This document shows, piece after piece, positions 1 through 12,900 of a stretch of DNA of 64,000 nucleotides. The first letter of the stretch is position 1, and every line of letters begins with the position of its first letter. A program made the translations under genes and the position numbers. This DNA is from Agelas oroides. Taxonomy: Eukaryota; Porifera; Demospongiae; Agelasida; Agelasidae. The stretch is from NCBI GenBank assembly GCA_949130485.1, contig OX422198.1:1677262-1741261 (forward strand), given 5' to 3'. The notes under the pieces are model-generated. The model saw only the letters and a program-made list of their open reading frames with translations, had not been told where the DNA came from and searched no databases.

Positions 1-624
1 GTAGAGTGTAGTAGAGCCAAGTAGAGCCATGGTAGTGTGTAGTAGAGTCAAGTAGAGCCAAGTAGAGTCAAGGTAGAGTGTAGTGGACTCAAGCAGAGTC
101 AAGTAGAGCCATGGTAGAATGTAGTAGAGTCATGTAGAGTCAAGTAGAGCCATGGTAGAATGTAGTAGAGCCATGTAGAGCCATGGTAGTGTGTAGTAGA
201 GTCAAGTAGAGTCACGTTGATCCATGATAGGATGTAGTAGAACTAAGGTAGAGTGAAGTAGAGACAAGTAGAGCCAGGTCTAGCAATGGTACAGTGCAGT
301 AGAGTCAAGTAGAGCCAAGTTCAGCCATCTTAGAATGTAGTAGAGTCATGGTAGAATGTAGTAGAGTCATGTATTGTCACGTAGAGCCATGGTACAATGG
401 AGTAGAGCCATGGTATAGTGTAGTAGAGTCAAGTACAGCCAAGTAGAGCCATGGTAGAGTGTAGTAGAGTCAAGTAGAGCCAAGGTAGAGTGTAGTGGAC
501 TCAAGGAGAGTCAAGTAGAGCCATGGTAGAATGTAATAGAGTCATGTTGAGTCAAGTAGAGCCATGGTAGAATGTAGTAGAGCCAGGTACAGCGATGGTA
601 GACTGTAGTAGAGTCAAGTAGAGT

Positions 625-639
625 CACGTGGATCCATGG
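625..639 (+). other. Nested palindromes CACGTG, GGATCC, CCATGG (representative slot-9 site)
   Basis: Three overlapping 6-bp palindromes occupy 15 bases: cacgtg 625-630, ggatcc 630-635, ccatgg 634-639. The motif occurs about once per HOR across the window (for example 36147-36161 and 36610-36624). CACGTG is the canonical E-box core bound by bHLH factors of the MYC/MAX and USF families; binding here is not shown by the sequence. A large subfamily reads cacgttgatcc and so lacks the E-box. Confidence 0.8.
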
Positions 640-755
640 TAGGATGCAGTAGAGCCAAGGTAGAGTGAAGTAGAGACAAGTAGAGCCAGGTCTAGCAGTG
701 GTATAGTGTAGTAGAATCAAGTAGAGCCAAGTAGAGCCATCGTAGAATGTAGTAG

Positions 756-781
756 CCCCGTCCGCGCCGGGTACCAGGCTA
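756..781 (+). other. 26-bp CpG-rich non-satellite insert, copy 1
   Basis: The insert begins ccccgtccgcgccgg and contains a GGTACC palindrome. It has four CpGs in 26 bp, in an array where CpG is otherwise sparse. The 12-bp sequence agaatgtagtag flanks it on both sides (744-755 and 782-793), where related HORs without the insert have it once. This is the pattern left by insertion with target duplication or by templated end repair. Source unknown. Confidence 0.9.
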
Positions 782-3700
782 AGAATGTAGTAGAGTCAAG
801 TATAGCCATGGTAGAATGTAGTAGAGTCATGAAGTGTCACGTAGAGCCATGGTACAATGGAGTAGAGCCATGGTATAGTGTAGTAGAGTCAAGTAAAGCC
901 AAGTAGAGCCATGGTAGAGTGTAGTAGAGCCAAGTAGAGCCATGGTAGTGTGTAGTAGAGTCAAGTAGAGCCAAGTAGAGCCAAGGTAGAGTGTAGTGGA
1001 CTCAAGGAGAGTCAAGTAGAGCCATGGTAGAATGTAATAGAGTCATGTAGAGTGAAGTAGAGCCATGGTAGAATGTAGTAGAGCCAGGTAGAGCGATAGT
1101 AGAGTGTAGTAGAGCCAAGGTAGAGTGTAGTACAGTCACGTAGAGTCAAGTAGAGCCATGGCAGAATGTAGTAGAGTCAAGTAGAGTCAAGTAGAGCTAT
1201 GGTAGAATGTGGTAGAGACATGGTAGAATGTAGTAGAGTCAAGTAGAGCCAAGTAGAGCCATGGTAGAGTGTAGTAGAGCCAAGTAGAGCCATGGTAGTG
1301 TGTAGTAGAGTCAAGTAGAGCCAAGTAGAGTCAAGGTAGAGTGTAGTGGACTCAAGCAGAGTCAAGTAGAGCCATGGTAGAATGTAGTAGAGTCATGTAG
1401 AGTCAAGTAGAGCCATGGTAGAATGTAGTAGAGCCATGTAGAGCCATGGTAGAGTGTAGTAGAGTCAAGTAGAGTCACGTTGATCCATGGTAGGATGTAG
1501 TAGAACCAAGGTAGAGTGAAGTAGAGACAAGTAGAGCCAGGTCTAGCAATGGTATAGTGTAGTAGAGTCAAGTAGAGCCAAGTACAGCCATCGTAGAATG
1601 TAGTAGAGTCAAGTAGAGTCATGGTAGAGTGTAGTAGAGTCATGTATTATCACGTAGAGCCATGGTACAATGGAGTAGAGCCTTGGTATAGTGTAGTAGA
1701 GTCAAGTACAGCCAAGTAGAGCCATGGTAGAGTGTAGTAGAGCCAAGTAGAGCCATGGTAGTGTGTAGTAGAGTCAAGTAGAGCCAAGGTAGAGTGTAGT
1801 GGACTCAAGGAGAGTCAAGTAGAGCCATGGTAGAATGTAATAGAGTCATGTAGAGTCAAGTAGAGCCATGGTAGAATGTAGTAGAGTCATGAAGTGTCAC
1901 GTAGAGCCATGGTACAATGGAGTAGAGCCATGGTATAGTGTAGTAGAGTCAAGTACAGCCAAGTAGAGCCATGGTATAGTGTAGTAGAGTCAAGTAGAGC
2001 CAAGTACAGCCATCGTAGAATGTAGTAGAGTCAAGTAGAGTCATGGTAGAATGTAGTAGAGTCATGTATTATCATGTAGAGCCATTGTACAATGGAGTAG
2101 AGCCTTGGTATAGTGTAGTAGAGTCAAGTACAGCCAAGTAGAGCCATGGTAGAGTGTAGTAGAGCCAAGTAGAACCATGGTATTGTGTAGTAGAGTCAAG
2201 TAGAGCCAAGTAGAGTCAAGGTAGAGTGCAGTGGACTCAAGCAGAGTCAAGTAGAGCCATGGTAGAATGTAGTAGAGTCATGTAGAGTCAAGTAGAGCCA
2301 TGGTAGAATGTAGTAGAGCCATGTAGAGCCAAGGTAGAGTGTAGAAGATTCAAGTAGACTCACGTTGATCCATTGTAGGATGTAGTAGAGCCAAGGTAGA
2401 ATGAAGTAGAGACAAGTTGAGCCACGTCTAGCAATGGTATAGTGTAGTAGAGTCAAGTAGAGCCAAGTAAAGCCATCGTAGAATGTAGTAGAGTCAAGTA
2501 GAGCCATGGTAGAATGTAGTGGAGTCATGTAGTGTCACGTAGAGCCATGGTACAATGGAGTAGAGCCATGGTACAATGGAGTAGAGCCATGGTATAGTGT
2601 AGTAGATTCAAGTACAGCAAAGTAGAGCCATGGTAGAGTGTAGTAGAGCCATGGTAGTGTGTAGTAGAGTCAAGTAGAGCCAAGGTACGGTGTAGTGGAC
2701 TCAAGGAGAGTCAAGTAGAGCCATGGTAGAATGTAATAGAGTCATGTAGAGTCAAGTAGAGCCATGGTAGAATTTAGTAGAGCCATGCAGGTAGAGTGTA
2801 GTAGAGTCAAGTAGAGTCACGTGGATCCATGGTAGGATGCAGTAGAGCCTAGGTAGAGTGAAGTAGAGACAAGTAGAGCCAGGTCTAGCAATGGTATAGT
2901 GTAGTAGAATCAAGTAGAGCCAAGTAGAGCCATCGTAGAATGTAGTAGAGTCAAGTAGAGCCATGGTAGAATGTAGTAGAGTCATGTAGTGTCACGTAGA
3001 GCCATGGTACAATGGAGTAGAGCCTTGGTATAGTGTAGTAGAGTCAAGTACAGCCAAGTAGAACCATGGTAGAGTGTAGTAGAGCCAAGTAGAGCCATGG
3101 TAGTGTGTAGTAGAGTCAAGTAGAGCCAAGTAGAGCCAAGGTGGAGTGTAGTGGACTCAAGGAGAGTCAAGTAGAGCCATGGTAGAATGTAGTAGAGTTA
3201 TGTAGAGCCAAGTAGAGCCATGGTAGAATGTAGTAGAGCCAGGTAGAGCCATGGTAGAATGCAGTAGAGTCAAGTAGAGTCACGTGGAGCCATGGCAGAA
3301 TGTAGTAGAGCCAAGGTAGAGTGTAGTACAGTCACGTAGAGTCAAGTAGAGCAATGGCAGAATGTAGTAGAGTCAAGTAGAGTCAAGCAGAGCTATGGTA
3401 GAATGTGGTAGAGACATGGTAGAATTTAGTAGAGTCAAGTAGAGTCAAGTAGAGCTATGGTAGAATGTGGTAGAGACATGGTAGAATGTAGTAGAGTCAA
3501 GTAGAGTCAAGTAGAGCCATGGTAGACTGTAGTAGAGCCAAGTAGAGCCATGGTAGTGTGTAGTAGAGTCAAGTAGAGCCAAGTACAGTCAAGGTAGAGT
3601 ATAGTGGACTCAAGCAGAGTCAAGTAGAGCCATGGTAGAATGTAGTAGAGTCATGTAGAGTCAAGTAGAGCCATGGTAGAATATAGTAGAGCCAGGTAGA

Positions 3701-5451
3701 GCCATGGTAGAGTGTAGTAGATTCAAGTAGAGTCACGTTGATCCATGGTAGGATGTAGTAGAGCCAAGGTAGAGTGAAGTAGAGACAAGTTGAGCCAGGT
3801 CTAGCAATGGTATAGTGTAGTAGAGTCAAGTAGAGCCAACTACAGCTATCGTAGAATGTAGTAGAGTCAAGTAGAGCCATGGTAGAATGTAGTGGAGTCA
3901 TGTAGTGTCACGTAGAGCCATGGTACCATGGAGTAGAGCCATGGTATAGTGTAGTAGAGTCAAGTACAGCCAAGTAGAGCCATGGTAGAGTGTAGTAGAG
4001 CCAAGTAGAGCCATGGTAGTGTGTAGTAGAGTCAAGTAGAGCCAAGGTAGAGTGAAGTAGAGACAAGTAGAGCCAGGTCTAGCAATGGTATAGTGTAGTA
4101 GAATCAAGTAGAGCCAAGTAGAGCCATCGTAGAATGTAGTAGTGTCAAGTAGAGCCATGGTAGAATATAGTAGAGTCATGTAGTGTCACGGAGAGCCATG
4201 GTACAATGGAGTAGAGCCATGGTATAGTGTAGTAGAGTCAAGTACAGCCAAGTAGAACCATGGTAGAGTGTAGTAGAGCCAAGTAGAGCCATGGTTGTGT
4301 GTAGTAGAGTCAAGTAGAGCCAAGTAGAGCCAAGGTAGAGTGTAGTGCATGGACTCAAGGAGAGTCAAGTAGAGCCATGGTAGAATGTAGTAGAGTCATG
4401 TAGAGCCATAGAGCCATGGTAGAATGTAGTAGAGCCAGGTAGAGCCATGGTAGAATGCAGTAGAGTCAAGTAGAGTCACGTGGAGCCATGGCAGAATGTA
4501 GTAGAGTCAAGTTAGAGTGTAGTACAGTCACGTAGAGTCAAGTAGAGCCATGGCAGAATGTAGTAGAGTCAAGTAGAGTCAAGTAGAGCTATGGTAGAAT
4601 GTGGTAGAGACATGGTAGAATGTAGTAGAGTCAAGTAGAGCCAAGTAGAGCCATGGTAGAGTGTAGTAGAGCCAAGTAGAGCCATGGTAGTGTGTAGTAG
4701 AGTCAAGTAGAGCCAAGTAGAGTCAAGGTAGAGTGTAGTGGACTCAAGCAGAGTCAAGTAGAGCCATGGTAGAATGTAGTAGAGTCATGTAGAGTCAAGT
4801 AGAGCCATGGTAGAATGTAGTAGAGCCATGTAGAGCCATGGTAGTGTGTAGTAGAGTCAAGTAGAGTCCCGTTGATCCATGGTAGGATGTAGTAGAACCA
4901 AGGTAGAGTGAAGTAGAGACAAGTAGAGCCAGGTCTAGCAATGGTACAGTGCAGTAGAGTCAAGTAGAGCCAAGTACAGCCATCGTAGAATGTAGTAGAG
5001 TCAAGTAGAGTCATGGTAGAATGTAGTAGAGTCATGAAGTGTCACGTAGAGCCATGGTACAATGGAGTAGAGCCATGGTATAGTGTAGTAGAGTCAAGTA
5101 CAGCCAAGTAGAGCCATGGTAGAATGTAGTAGAGCCAAGTAGAGCCATGGTAGTGTGTAGTAGAGTCAAGTAGAGCCAAGGTAGAGTGTAGTGGGCTCAA
5201 GGAGAGTTAAGTAGAGCCATGGTAGAATGTAATAGAGTCATGTAGAGTCAACTAGAGCCATGGTAGAATGTAGTAGAGCCAGGTACAGCGATGGTAGACT
5301 GTAGTAGAGTCAAGTAGAGTCACGTGGATCCATGGTAGGATGCAGTAGAGCCAAGGTAGAGTGAAGTAGAGACAAGTAGAGCCAGGTCTAGCAATGGTAT
5401 AGCGTAGTAGAATCAAGTAGAGCCAAGTAGAGCCATCGTAGAATGTAGTAG

Positions 5452-5477
5452 CCCCGTCCGCGCCGGGTACCAGGCTA
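5452..5477 (+). other. 26-bp CpG-rich non-satellite insert, copy 2
   Basis: Identical to copy 1 in sequence and flanking direct repeats, at an offset of 4696 bp that also applies to surrounding satellite. It was therefore copied together with its HOR rather than inserted independently. Confidence 0.9.
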
Positions 5478-6755
5478 AGAATGTAGTAGAGTCAAGTAGA
5501 GCCATGGTACAATGTAGTAGAGTAATGAAGTGTCACGTAGAGCCATGGTACAATGGAGTAGAGCCATGGTATAGTGTAGTAGAGTCAAGTACAGCCAAGT
5601 AGAGCCATGGTAGAGTGTAGTAGAGCCAAGTAGAGCCATGGTAGTGTGTAGTAGAGACAAGTAGAGCCAAGTAGAGCCAAGGTAGAGTGTAGTGGACTCA
5701 AGGAGAGTCAAGTAGAGCCATGGTAGAATGTAATAGAGTCATGTAGAGTGAAGTAGAGCCATGGTAGAATGTAGTAGAGCCAGGTAGAGCGATGGTAGAG
5801 TGTAGTAGAGCCAAGGTAGAGTGTAGTACAGTCACGTAGAGTCAAGTAGAGCCATGGCAGAATGTAGTAGAGTCAAGTAGAGTCAAGTAGAGCTATGGTA
5901 GAATGTGGTAGAGACATGGTAGAATGTAGTAGAGTCAAGTAGAGCCAAGTAGAGCCATGGTAGAGTGAAGTAGAGCCAAGTAGAGCCATGGTAGTGTGTA
6001 GTAGAGTCAAGTAGAGCCAAGTAGAGTCAAGGTAGAGTGTAGTGGACTCAAGCAGAGTCAAGTAGAGCCATGGTAGAATGTAGTAGAGTCATGTAGAGTC
6101 AAGTAGAGCCATGGTAGAATGTAGTAGAGCCATGTAGAGCCATGGTAGAGTGTAGTAGAGTCAAGTAGAGTCACGTTGATCCATGGTAGGATGTAGTAGA
6201 ACCAAGGTAGAGTGAAGTAGAGACAAGTAGAGCCAGGTCTAGCAATGGTATAGTGTAGTAGAGTCAAGTAGAGCCAAGTACAGCCATCGTAGAATGTAGT
6301 AGAGTCAAGTAGAGTCATGGTAGAATGTAGTAGAGTCATGTATTATCACGTAGAACCATGGTACAATGGAGTAGAGCCTTGGTATAGTGTAGTAGAGTCA
6401 AGTACAGCCAAGTAGAGCCATGGTAGAGTGTTGTAGAGCCAAGTAGAGCCATGGTAGTGTGTAGTAGAGTCAAGTAGATCCAAGGTAGAGTGTAGTGGAC
6501 TCAAGGAGAGTCAAGTAGAGCCATGGTAGAATGTAATAGAGTCATGTAGAGTCAAGTAGAGCCATGGTAGAATGTAGTAGAGCAAGGTAGAGCGATGGTA
6601 GACTGTAGTAGAGTCAAGTAGAATCATGTGGATCCATGGTAGGATGCAGTAGAGCCAAGGTAGAGTGAAGTAGAGACAAGTAGAGCCAGGTCTAGCAATG
6701 GTATAGCGTAGTAGAATCAAGTAGAGCCAAGTAGAGCCATCGTATAATGTAGTAG

Positions 6756-6781
6756 CTCCGTCCGCGCAGGGTACCATGCTA
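6756..6781 (+). other. 26-bp CpG-rich non-satellite insert, copy 3 (diverged)
   Basis: Same length and position within the HOR as the others, but it begins ctccg, reads gcaggg instead of gccggg, and ccatgct instead of ccaggct. It lies 1304 bp after copy 2, in the second unit of the 1.3-kb tandem pair. Confidence 0.88.
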
Positions 6782-9700
6782 AGAATGTAGTAGAGTTAAG
6801 TAGAGCCATGGTAGAATGTAGTAGACTCATGAAGTGTCACGTAGAGCCATGGTACAATGGAGTAGAGCCATGGTATAGTGTAGTAGAGTCAAGTACAGCC
6901 AAGTAGAGCCATGGAAGAGTGTAGTAGAGCCAAGTAGAGCCATGGTAGTGTGTAGTAGAGTCAAGTAGAGCCAAGTAGAGCCAAGGTAGAGTGTAGTGGA
7001 CTCAAGGAGAGTCAAGTAGAGCCATGGTAGAATGTAATAGAGTCATGTAGAGTGAAGTAGAGCCATGGTAGAATGTAGTAGAGCCATGTAGAGCCATGGT
7101 AGATTCAAGTAGAGTCACGTTGATCCATGGTAGGATGTAGTAGAGCCAAGGTAGAGTGAAGTAGAGACAAGTTGAGCCAGGTTTAGCAATGGTATAGTGT
7201 AGTAGAGTCAAGTAGAGCCAAGTACAGCCATCGTAGAATGTAGTAGAGTCAAGTAGAGCCATGGTAGAATGTAGTGGAGTCATGTAGTGTCACGTAGAGC
7301 CATGGTACAATGGAGTAGAGCCATGGTATAGTGTAGTAGAGTCAAGTACAGCCAAGTAGAACCATGGTAGAGTGTAGTAGAGCCAAGTAGAGCCATGGTA
7401 GAGTGTAGTAGAGCCATGGTAGTGTGTAGTAGAGTCAAGTAGAGCCAAGGTAGAGTGTAGTGGACTCAAGGAGAGTCAAGTAGAGCCATGGTAGAATGTA
7501 ATAGAGTCATATAGAGTCAAGTAGAGCCATGGTAGAATTTAGTACGGCCAGGTAGAGCGATGGTAGAGTGTAGTAGAGTCAAGTAGAGTCACGTGGATCC
7601 ATGGTAGGATGCAGTAGAGCCAAGGTAGAGTGAAGTAGAGTCAAGTAGAGCCATGGTAGAATGTAGTAGAGTCATGTACAGCCAAGTAGAGCCATCGTAG
7701 AATGTAGTAGAGCCAGGTAGAGCCATGGTAGAATACAGTAGAGTCAAGTAGAGTCACGTGGAGCCATGGCAGAATGTAGTAGAGCCAAGGTAGAGTGTAG
7801 TACAGTCACGTAGAGTCAAGTAGAGCCATGGCAGAATGTAGTAGAGTCAAGTAGAGCCAAGTAGAGCCATGGTAGAGTGTAGTAGAGCCAAGTAGAGCCA
7901 TGGTAGTGTGCAGTAGAGTCAAGTAGAGCCAAGTAGAGTCAAGGTAGAGTATAGTGGACTCAAGCAGAGTCAAGTAGAGCCATGGTAGAATGTAGTAGAG
8001 TCATGTAGAGTCAAGTAGAGCCATGGTAGAATGTAGTAGAGCCATGTAGAGCCATGGAAGAGTGTAGTAGATTCAAGTAGAGTCACGTTGATCCATGGTA
8101 GGATGTAGTAGAGCCAAGGTAGAGTGAAGTAGAGACAAGTTGAGCCAGGTTTAGCAATGGTATAGTGTAGTAGAGTCAAGTAGAGCAAAGTGCAGCCATC
8201 GTAGAATGTAGTAGAGTCAAGTAGAGCCATGGTAGAATGTAGTGGAGTCATGTAGTGTCACGTAGATCCATGGTACAATGGAGTAGAGCCATGGTATAGT
8301 GTAGTAGAGTCAAGTACAGCCAAGTAGAGCCATGGTAGAGTGTAGTAGAGCCATGGTAGTGTGTAGTAGAGTCAAGTAGAGCCAAGGTAGAGTGTAGTGG
8401 ACACAAGGAGAGTCAAGTAGAGCCATGGTAGAATGTAATAGAGTCATATAGAGTCAAGTAGAGCCATGGTAGAATTTAGTACGGCCAGGTAGAGCGATGG
8501 TAGAGTGTAGTAGAGTCAAGTAGAGTCACGTGAATCCATGGTAGGATGCAGTAGAGCCAAGGTAGAGCGAAGTAGAGACAAGTAGAGCCAGGTCTAGCAA
8601 TGGTATAGTGTAGTAGAATCAAGTAGAGCCAAGTAGAACCATCGTAGAATGTAGTAGAGTCAAGTAGAGCCATGGTAGAATATAGTAGAGTCATGTAGTG
8701 TCACGTAGAGCCATGGTACAATGGAGTAGAGCCATGGTATAGTGTAGTAGAGTCAAGTACGGCCAAGTAGAACCATTGTAGAGTGTAGTAGAGCCAAGTA
8801 GAGCCATGGTAGTGTGTAGTAGAGTCAAGTAGAGCCAAGTAGAGCCAAGGTGGAGTGTAGTGGACTCAAGGAGAGTCAAGTAGAGCCATGGTAGAATGTA
8901 GTAGAGTCATGTAGAGCCAAGTAGAGCCATGGTAGAATGTAGTAGAGCGAGGTAGAGCCATGGTAGAATACAGTAGAGTCAAGTAGAGTCATGTGGAGAC
9001 ATGGCAGAATGTAGTAGAGCCAAGGTAGAGTGTAGTACAGTCACGTAGAGTCAAGTAGAGCCATGGCAGAATGTAGTAGAGTCAAGTAGAGTCATGTAGA
9101 GCTATGGTAGAATGTGGTAGAGACATGGTAGAATGTAGTAGAGTCAAGTAGAGCCAAGTAGAGCCATGGTAGAGTGTAGTAGAGCCAAGTAGAGCCATGG
9201 TAGTGTGTAGTAGAGTCAAGTAGAGCCAAGTAGAGTCAAGGTAGAGTGTAGTGGACTCAAGCAGAGTCAAGTAGAGCCATGGTAGAATGTAGTAGAGTCA
9301 TGTAGAGTCAAGTAGAGCCATGGTAGAATGTAGTAGAGCCATGTAGAGCCATTATAGAGTGTAGTAGAGTCAAGTAGAGTCACGTTGATCCATGTTAGGA
9401 TGTAGTAGAACCAAGGTAGAGTGAAGTAGAGACAAGTAGAGCCAGGTCTAGCAATGGTACAGTGCAGTAGAGTCAAGTAGAGCCAAGTACAGCCATCGTA
9501 GAATGTAGTAAAGTCAAGTAGAGTGATGGTAGAATGTAGTAGAGTCATGTATTGTCACGTAGAGCCATGGTACAATGGAGTAGAGCCATGGTATAGTGTA
9601 GTAGAGTCAAGTACAGCCAAGTAGAGCCATGGTAGAGTGTAGTAGAGCCAAGTAGAGCCATGGTAGTGTGTAGTAGAGTCAAGTAGAGCCAAGGTAGAGT

Positions 9701-9964
9701 GTAGTGGACTCAAGGAGAGTCAAGTAGAGCCATGGTAGAATGTAATAGAGATATGTAGAGTCAAGTAGAGCCATGGTAGAATGTAGTAGAGCCAGGTAGA
9801 GCGATGGTAGAGTGTAGTAGAGTCAAGTAGAGTCACGTGGATCCATGGTAGGATGCAGTAGAGCCAAGGTAGAGTGAAGTAGAGACAAGTAGAGCCAGGT
9901 CTAGCAATGGTATAGCGTAGTAGAATCAAGTAGAGCCAAGTAGAGCCATCGTAGAATGTAGTAG

Positions 9965-9990
9965 CCCCGTCCGCGCCGGGTACCAGGCTA
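9965..9990 (+). other. 26-bp CpG-rich non-satellite insert, copy 4
   Basis: Identical to copy 1. The satellite to its right has an extra 41-bp unit before the tcatgaagtgtcacg signature that follows all five inserts. Confidence 0.9.
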
Positions 9991-12900
9991 AGAATGTAGT
10001 AGAGTCAAGTAGAGCCTTGGTAGAATGTAGTAGAGTCAAGTAGAGCCATGGTAGAATGTAGTAGAGTCATGAAGTGTCACGTAGAGACATGGTACAATGG
10101 AGTAGAGCCATGGTATAGTGTAGTAGAGTCAAGTACAGCCAAGTAGAGCCATGGTAGAGTGTAGTAGAGCCAAGTAGAGCCATGGTAGTGTGTAGTAGAG
10201 TCAAGTAGAGCCAAGTAGAGCCAAGGTAGAGTGTAGTGGACTCAAGGAGAGTCAAGTAGAGCCATGGTAGAATGTAATAGAGTCATGTAGAGTGAAGTAG
10301 AGCCATGGTAGAATGTAGTAGAGCCAGGTAGAGCGATGGTAGAGTGTAGTAGAGTCAAGTAGAGTCCCGTGGATCCATGGTAGGATGCAGTAGAGCCAAG
10401 GTAGAGTGAAGTAGAGACAAGTAGAGCCAGGTCTAGCAATGGTATAGTGTAGTAGAGTCAACTAGTGCCAAGTAGAGCCATAGTAGAATGTAGTAGAGTC
10501 AAGTAGAGCCATGGTAGAATGTAGTAAGGTCATGTAGTGTCACGTAGAGCCATGGTATAATGGAGTAGAGCCATGGTATAGTGTAGTAGAGTCAAGTAAA
10601 GCCAAGTAGAACCATGGTAGAAAGTAGTAGAGCCAAGTAGAGCCATGGTAGTGTGTAGTAGAGTCAAGTAAAGCCAAGTAGAGCCAACGTAGAGTGTAGT
10701 GGACTCAAGGAGAGTCAAGTAGAGCCAAGATAGAATGTAGTAGAGTCATGTAGAGCCAAGTAGAGCCATGGTAGAATGTAGTAGAGCCAGGTAGAGTCAA
10801 GTACAGCTATGGTAGAATGTGGTAGAGACATGATAGAATGTAGTAGAGTCAAGTAGAGCCAAGTAGAGCCATGGTAGAGTGTAGTAGAGCCAAGTAGAGC
10901 CATGGTAGTGTGTAGTAGAGTCAAGTAGAGCCAAGTAGAGCCAACGTAGAGTGTAGTGGACTCAAGGAGAGTCAAGTAGAGCCATGGTAGAATGTAGTAG
11001 AGTCATGTAGAGCCAAGTAGAGCCATGGTAGAATGTAGTAGAGCCAGGTAGAGCCATGGTAGAATGCAGTAGAGTCAAGTAGAGTCACGTGGAGCCATGG
11101 CAGAATGTAGTAGATCCAAGGTAGAGTGTAGTACAGTCACGTAGAGTCAAGTAGAGCCATGGCAGAATGTAGTAGAGTCAAGTAGAGTCAAGTAGAGCTA
11201 TGGTAGAATGTGGTAGAGACATGGTAGAATGTAGTAGAGTCAAGTAGAGCCAAGTAGAGCCATGGTAGAGTGTAGTAGAGCCAAGAAGAGCCATGGTAGT
11301 GTGTAGTAGAGTCAAGTAGAGCCAAGTAGAGTCAAGGTAGAGTGTAGTGGACTCAAGCAGAGTCAATTAGAGCCATGGTAGAATGTAGTAGAGTCATGTA
11401 GAGTCAAGTAGAGCCAAGTACAGCCATCGTAGAATGTAGTAGAGTCAAGTAGAGTCATGGTAGAATGTAGTAGAGTCATGGTAGAATGTAGTAGAGTCAT
11501 GTATTGTCACGTAGAGCCATGGTACAATGGAGTAGAGCCATGGTATAGTGTAGTAGAGTCAAGTACAGCCAAGTAGAGTCATGGTAGAGTGTAGTAGAGC
11601 CAAGTAGAGCCATGGTAGTGTGTAGTAGAGTCAAGTAGAGCCAAGGTAGAGTGTAGTGGATTAAAGGAGAGTCAAGTAGAGCCATGGTAGAATGTAATAG
11701 AGTCATGTAGAGTGAAGTAGAACCATGGTAGAATTTAGTAGAGCCATGCAGGTAGAGCGATGATAGAGTGTAGTAGAGTCAAGTAGAGTCACGTGGATCC
11801 ATGGTAGGATGCAGTAGAGCCAAGGTAGAGTGAAGTAGAGACAACTAGAGCCAGGTCTAGCAATGGTATAGTGTAGTAGAATCAAGTAGAGCGAAGTAGA
11901 GCCATCGTAGAATGTAGTAGAGTCAAGTAGAGCAATGGTAGAATGTAGTAGAGTCATGTAGTGTCACGTAGAACCATGGTACAATGGAGTAGAGCCATGG
12001 TATGGTGTAGTAGAGTCAAGTACAGCCAAGTAGAGCCACGGTAGAGTGTAGTAGAGCCAAGTAGAGCCATGGTAGTGTGTAGTAGAGTCAAGTAGAGCCA
12101 AGTAGAGCCATGGTAGAGTGTAGTGGACTCAAGGAGAGTCAAGTAGAGCCATGGTAGAATGTAGTAGAGCCAGGTAGAGCCATGGTAGAATGCAATAGAG
12201 TCAAGTAGAGTCACGTGGAGCCATGGCAGTATGTAGTAGAGCAAAGGTAGAGTGTAGTACAGTCACGTAGAGTCAAGTAGAGCCATGGCATAATGTAGTA
12301 GAGTCAAGTAGAGTCAAGTAGAGCTATGGTAGAATGTGGTAGAGACATGGTAGAATGTAGTAGAGTCAAGTAGAGCCAAGTAGAGCCATGGTAGTGTGTA
12401 GTACAGTCAAGTAGAGCCAAGTAGAGTCAAGGTAGAGTGTAGTGGACTCAAGCAGAGTCAAGTAGAGCCTTGGTAGAATGTAGTAGAGTCATGTAGAGTC
12501 AAGTAGAGCCATGGTAGAATGTAGTAGAGCCAATGTAGAGTGTAGTACAGTGACGTAGAGTCAAGTAGAGCCATGGCAGAATGTAGTAGAGTCAAGTAGA
12601 GTCAAGTAGAACTATGGTAGAATGTGGTAGAGACATGGTAGAATGTAGTAGAGTCAAATTGAGCCAAGTAGAGCCATGGTAGAGTGTAGTAGAGCCATGG
12701 CAGAATGTAGTAGAGTCAAGTAGAGTCAAGTAGAGCTATGGTAGAATGTGGTAGAGACATGGTAGAATGTAGTAGAGCCAAGTAGAGCCAAGTACAGCCA
12801 TGGTAGAGTGTAGTAGAGCCAAGTAGAGACATGGTAGTGTGCAGTAGAGTCAAGTAGAGCCAAGTAGAGTCAAGGTAGAGTGTAGTGGACTCAAGCAGAG

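Larger units (their letters stand above)
4512..7083 (+). repeat. Tandem pair of 1304-bp trimeric HORs
   Basis: The first copy is about 4512-5815 and the second 5816-7083, slightly shortened at its right end. Several landmarks repeat at an offset of exactly 1304 bp, including the CpG-rich insert (5452 and 6756). The second copy ends where its sequence changes to gccatggtagattcaag near 7083. Its insert has diverged at three bases. Confidence 0.85.

Noticed and set aside
756-781. CpG-rich insert as a tRNA, rRNA or transposon fragment, or vector polylinker
   Set aside because: At 26 bp it is too short to assign, and I recognise no diagnostic motif. The GGTACC site alone is weak evidence for cloning sequence, and the divergence of copy 3 argues for a natural, older origin.
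6511-6777. ORF whose start lies in the CpG-rich insert, as a possible distinct gene
   Set aside because: The start codon exists only because insert copy 3 has a base change (ccatgct); the other four inserts lack it and the rest of the ORF is ordinary satellite.
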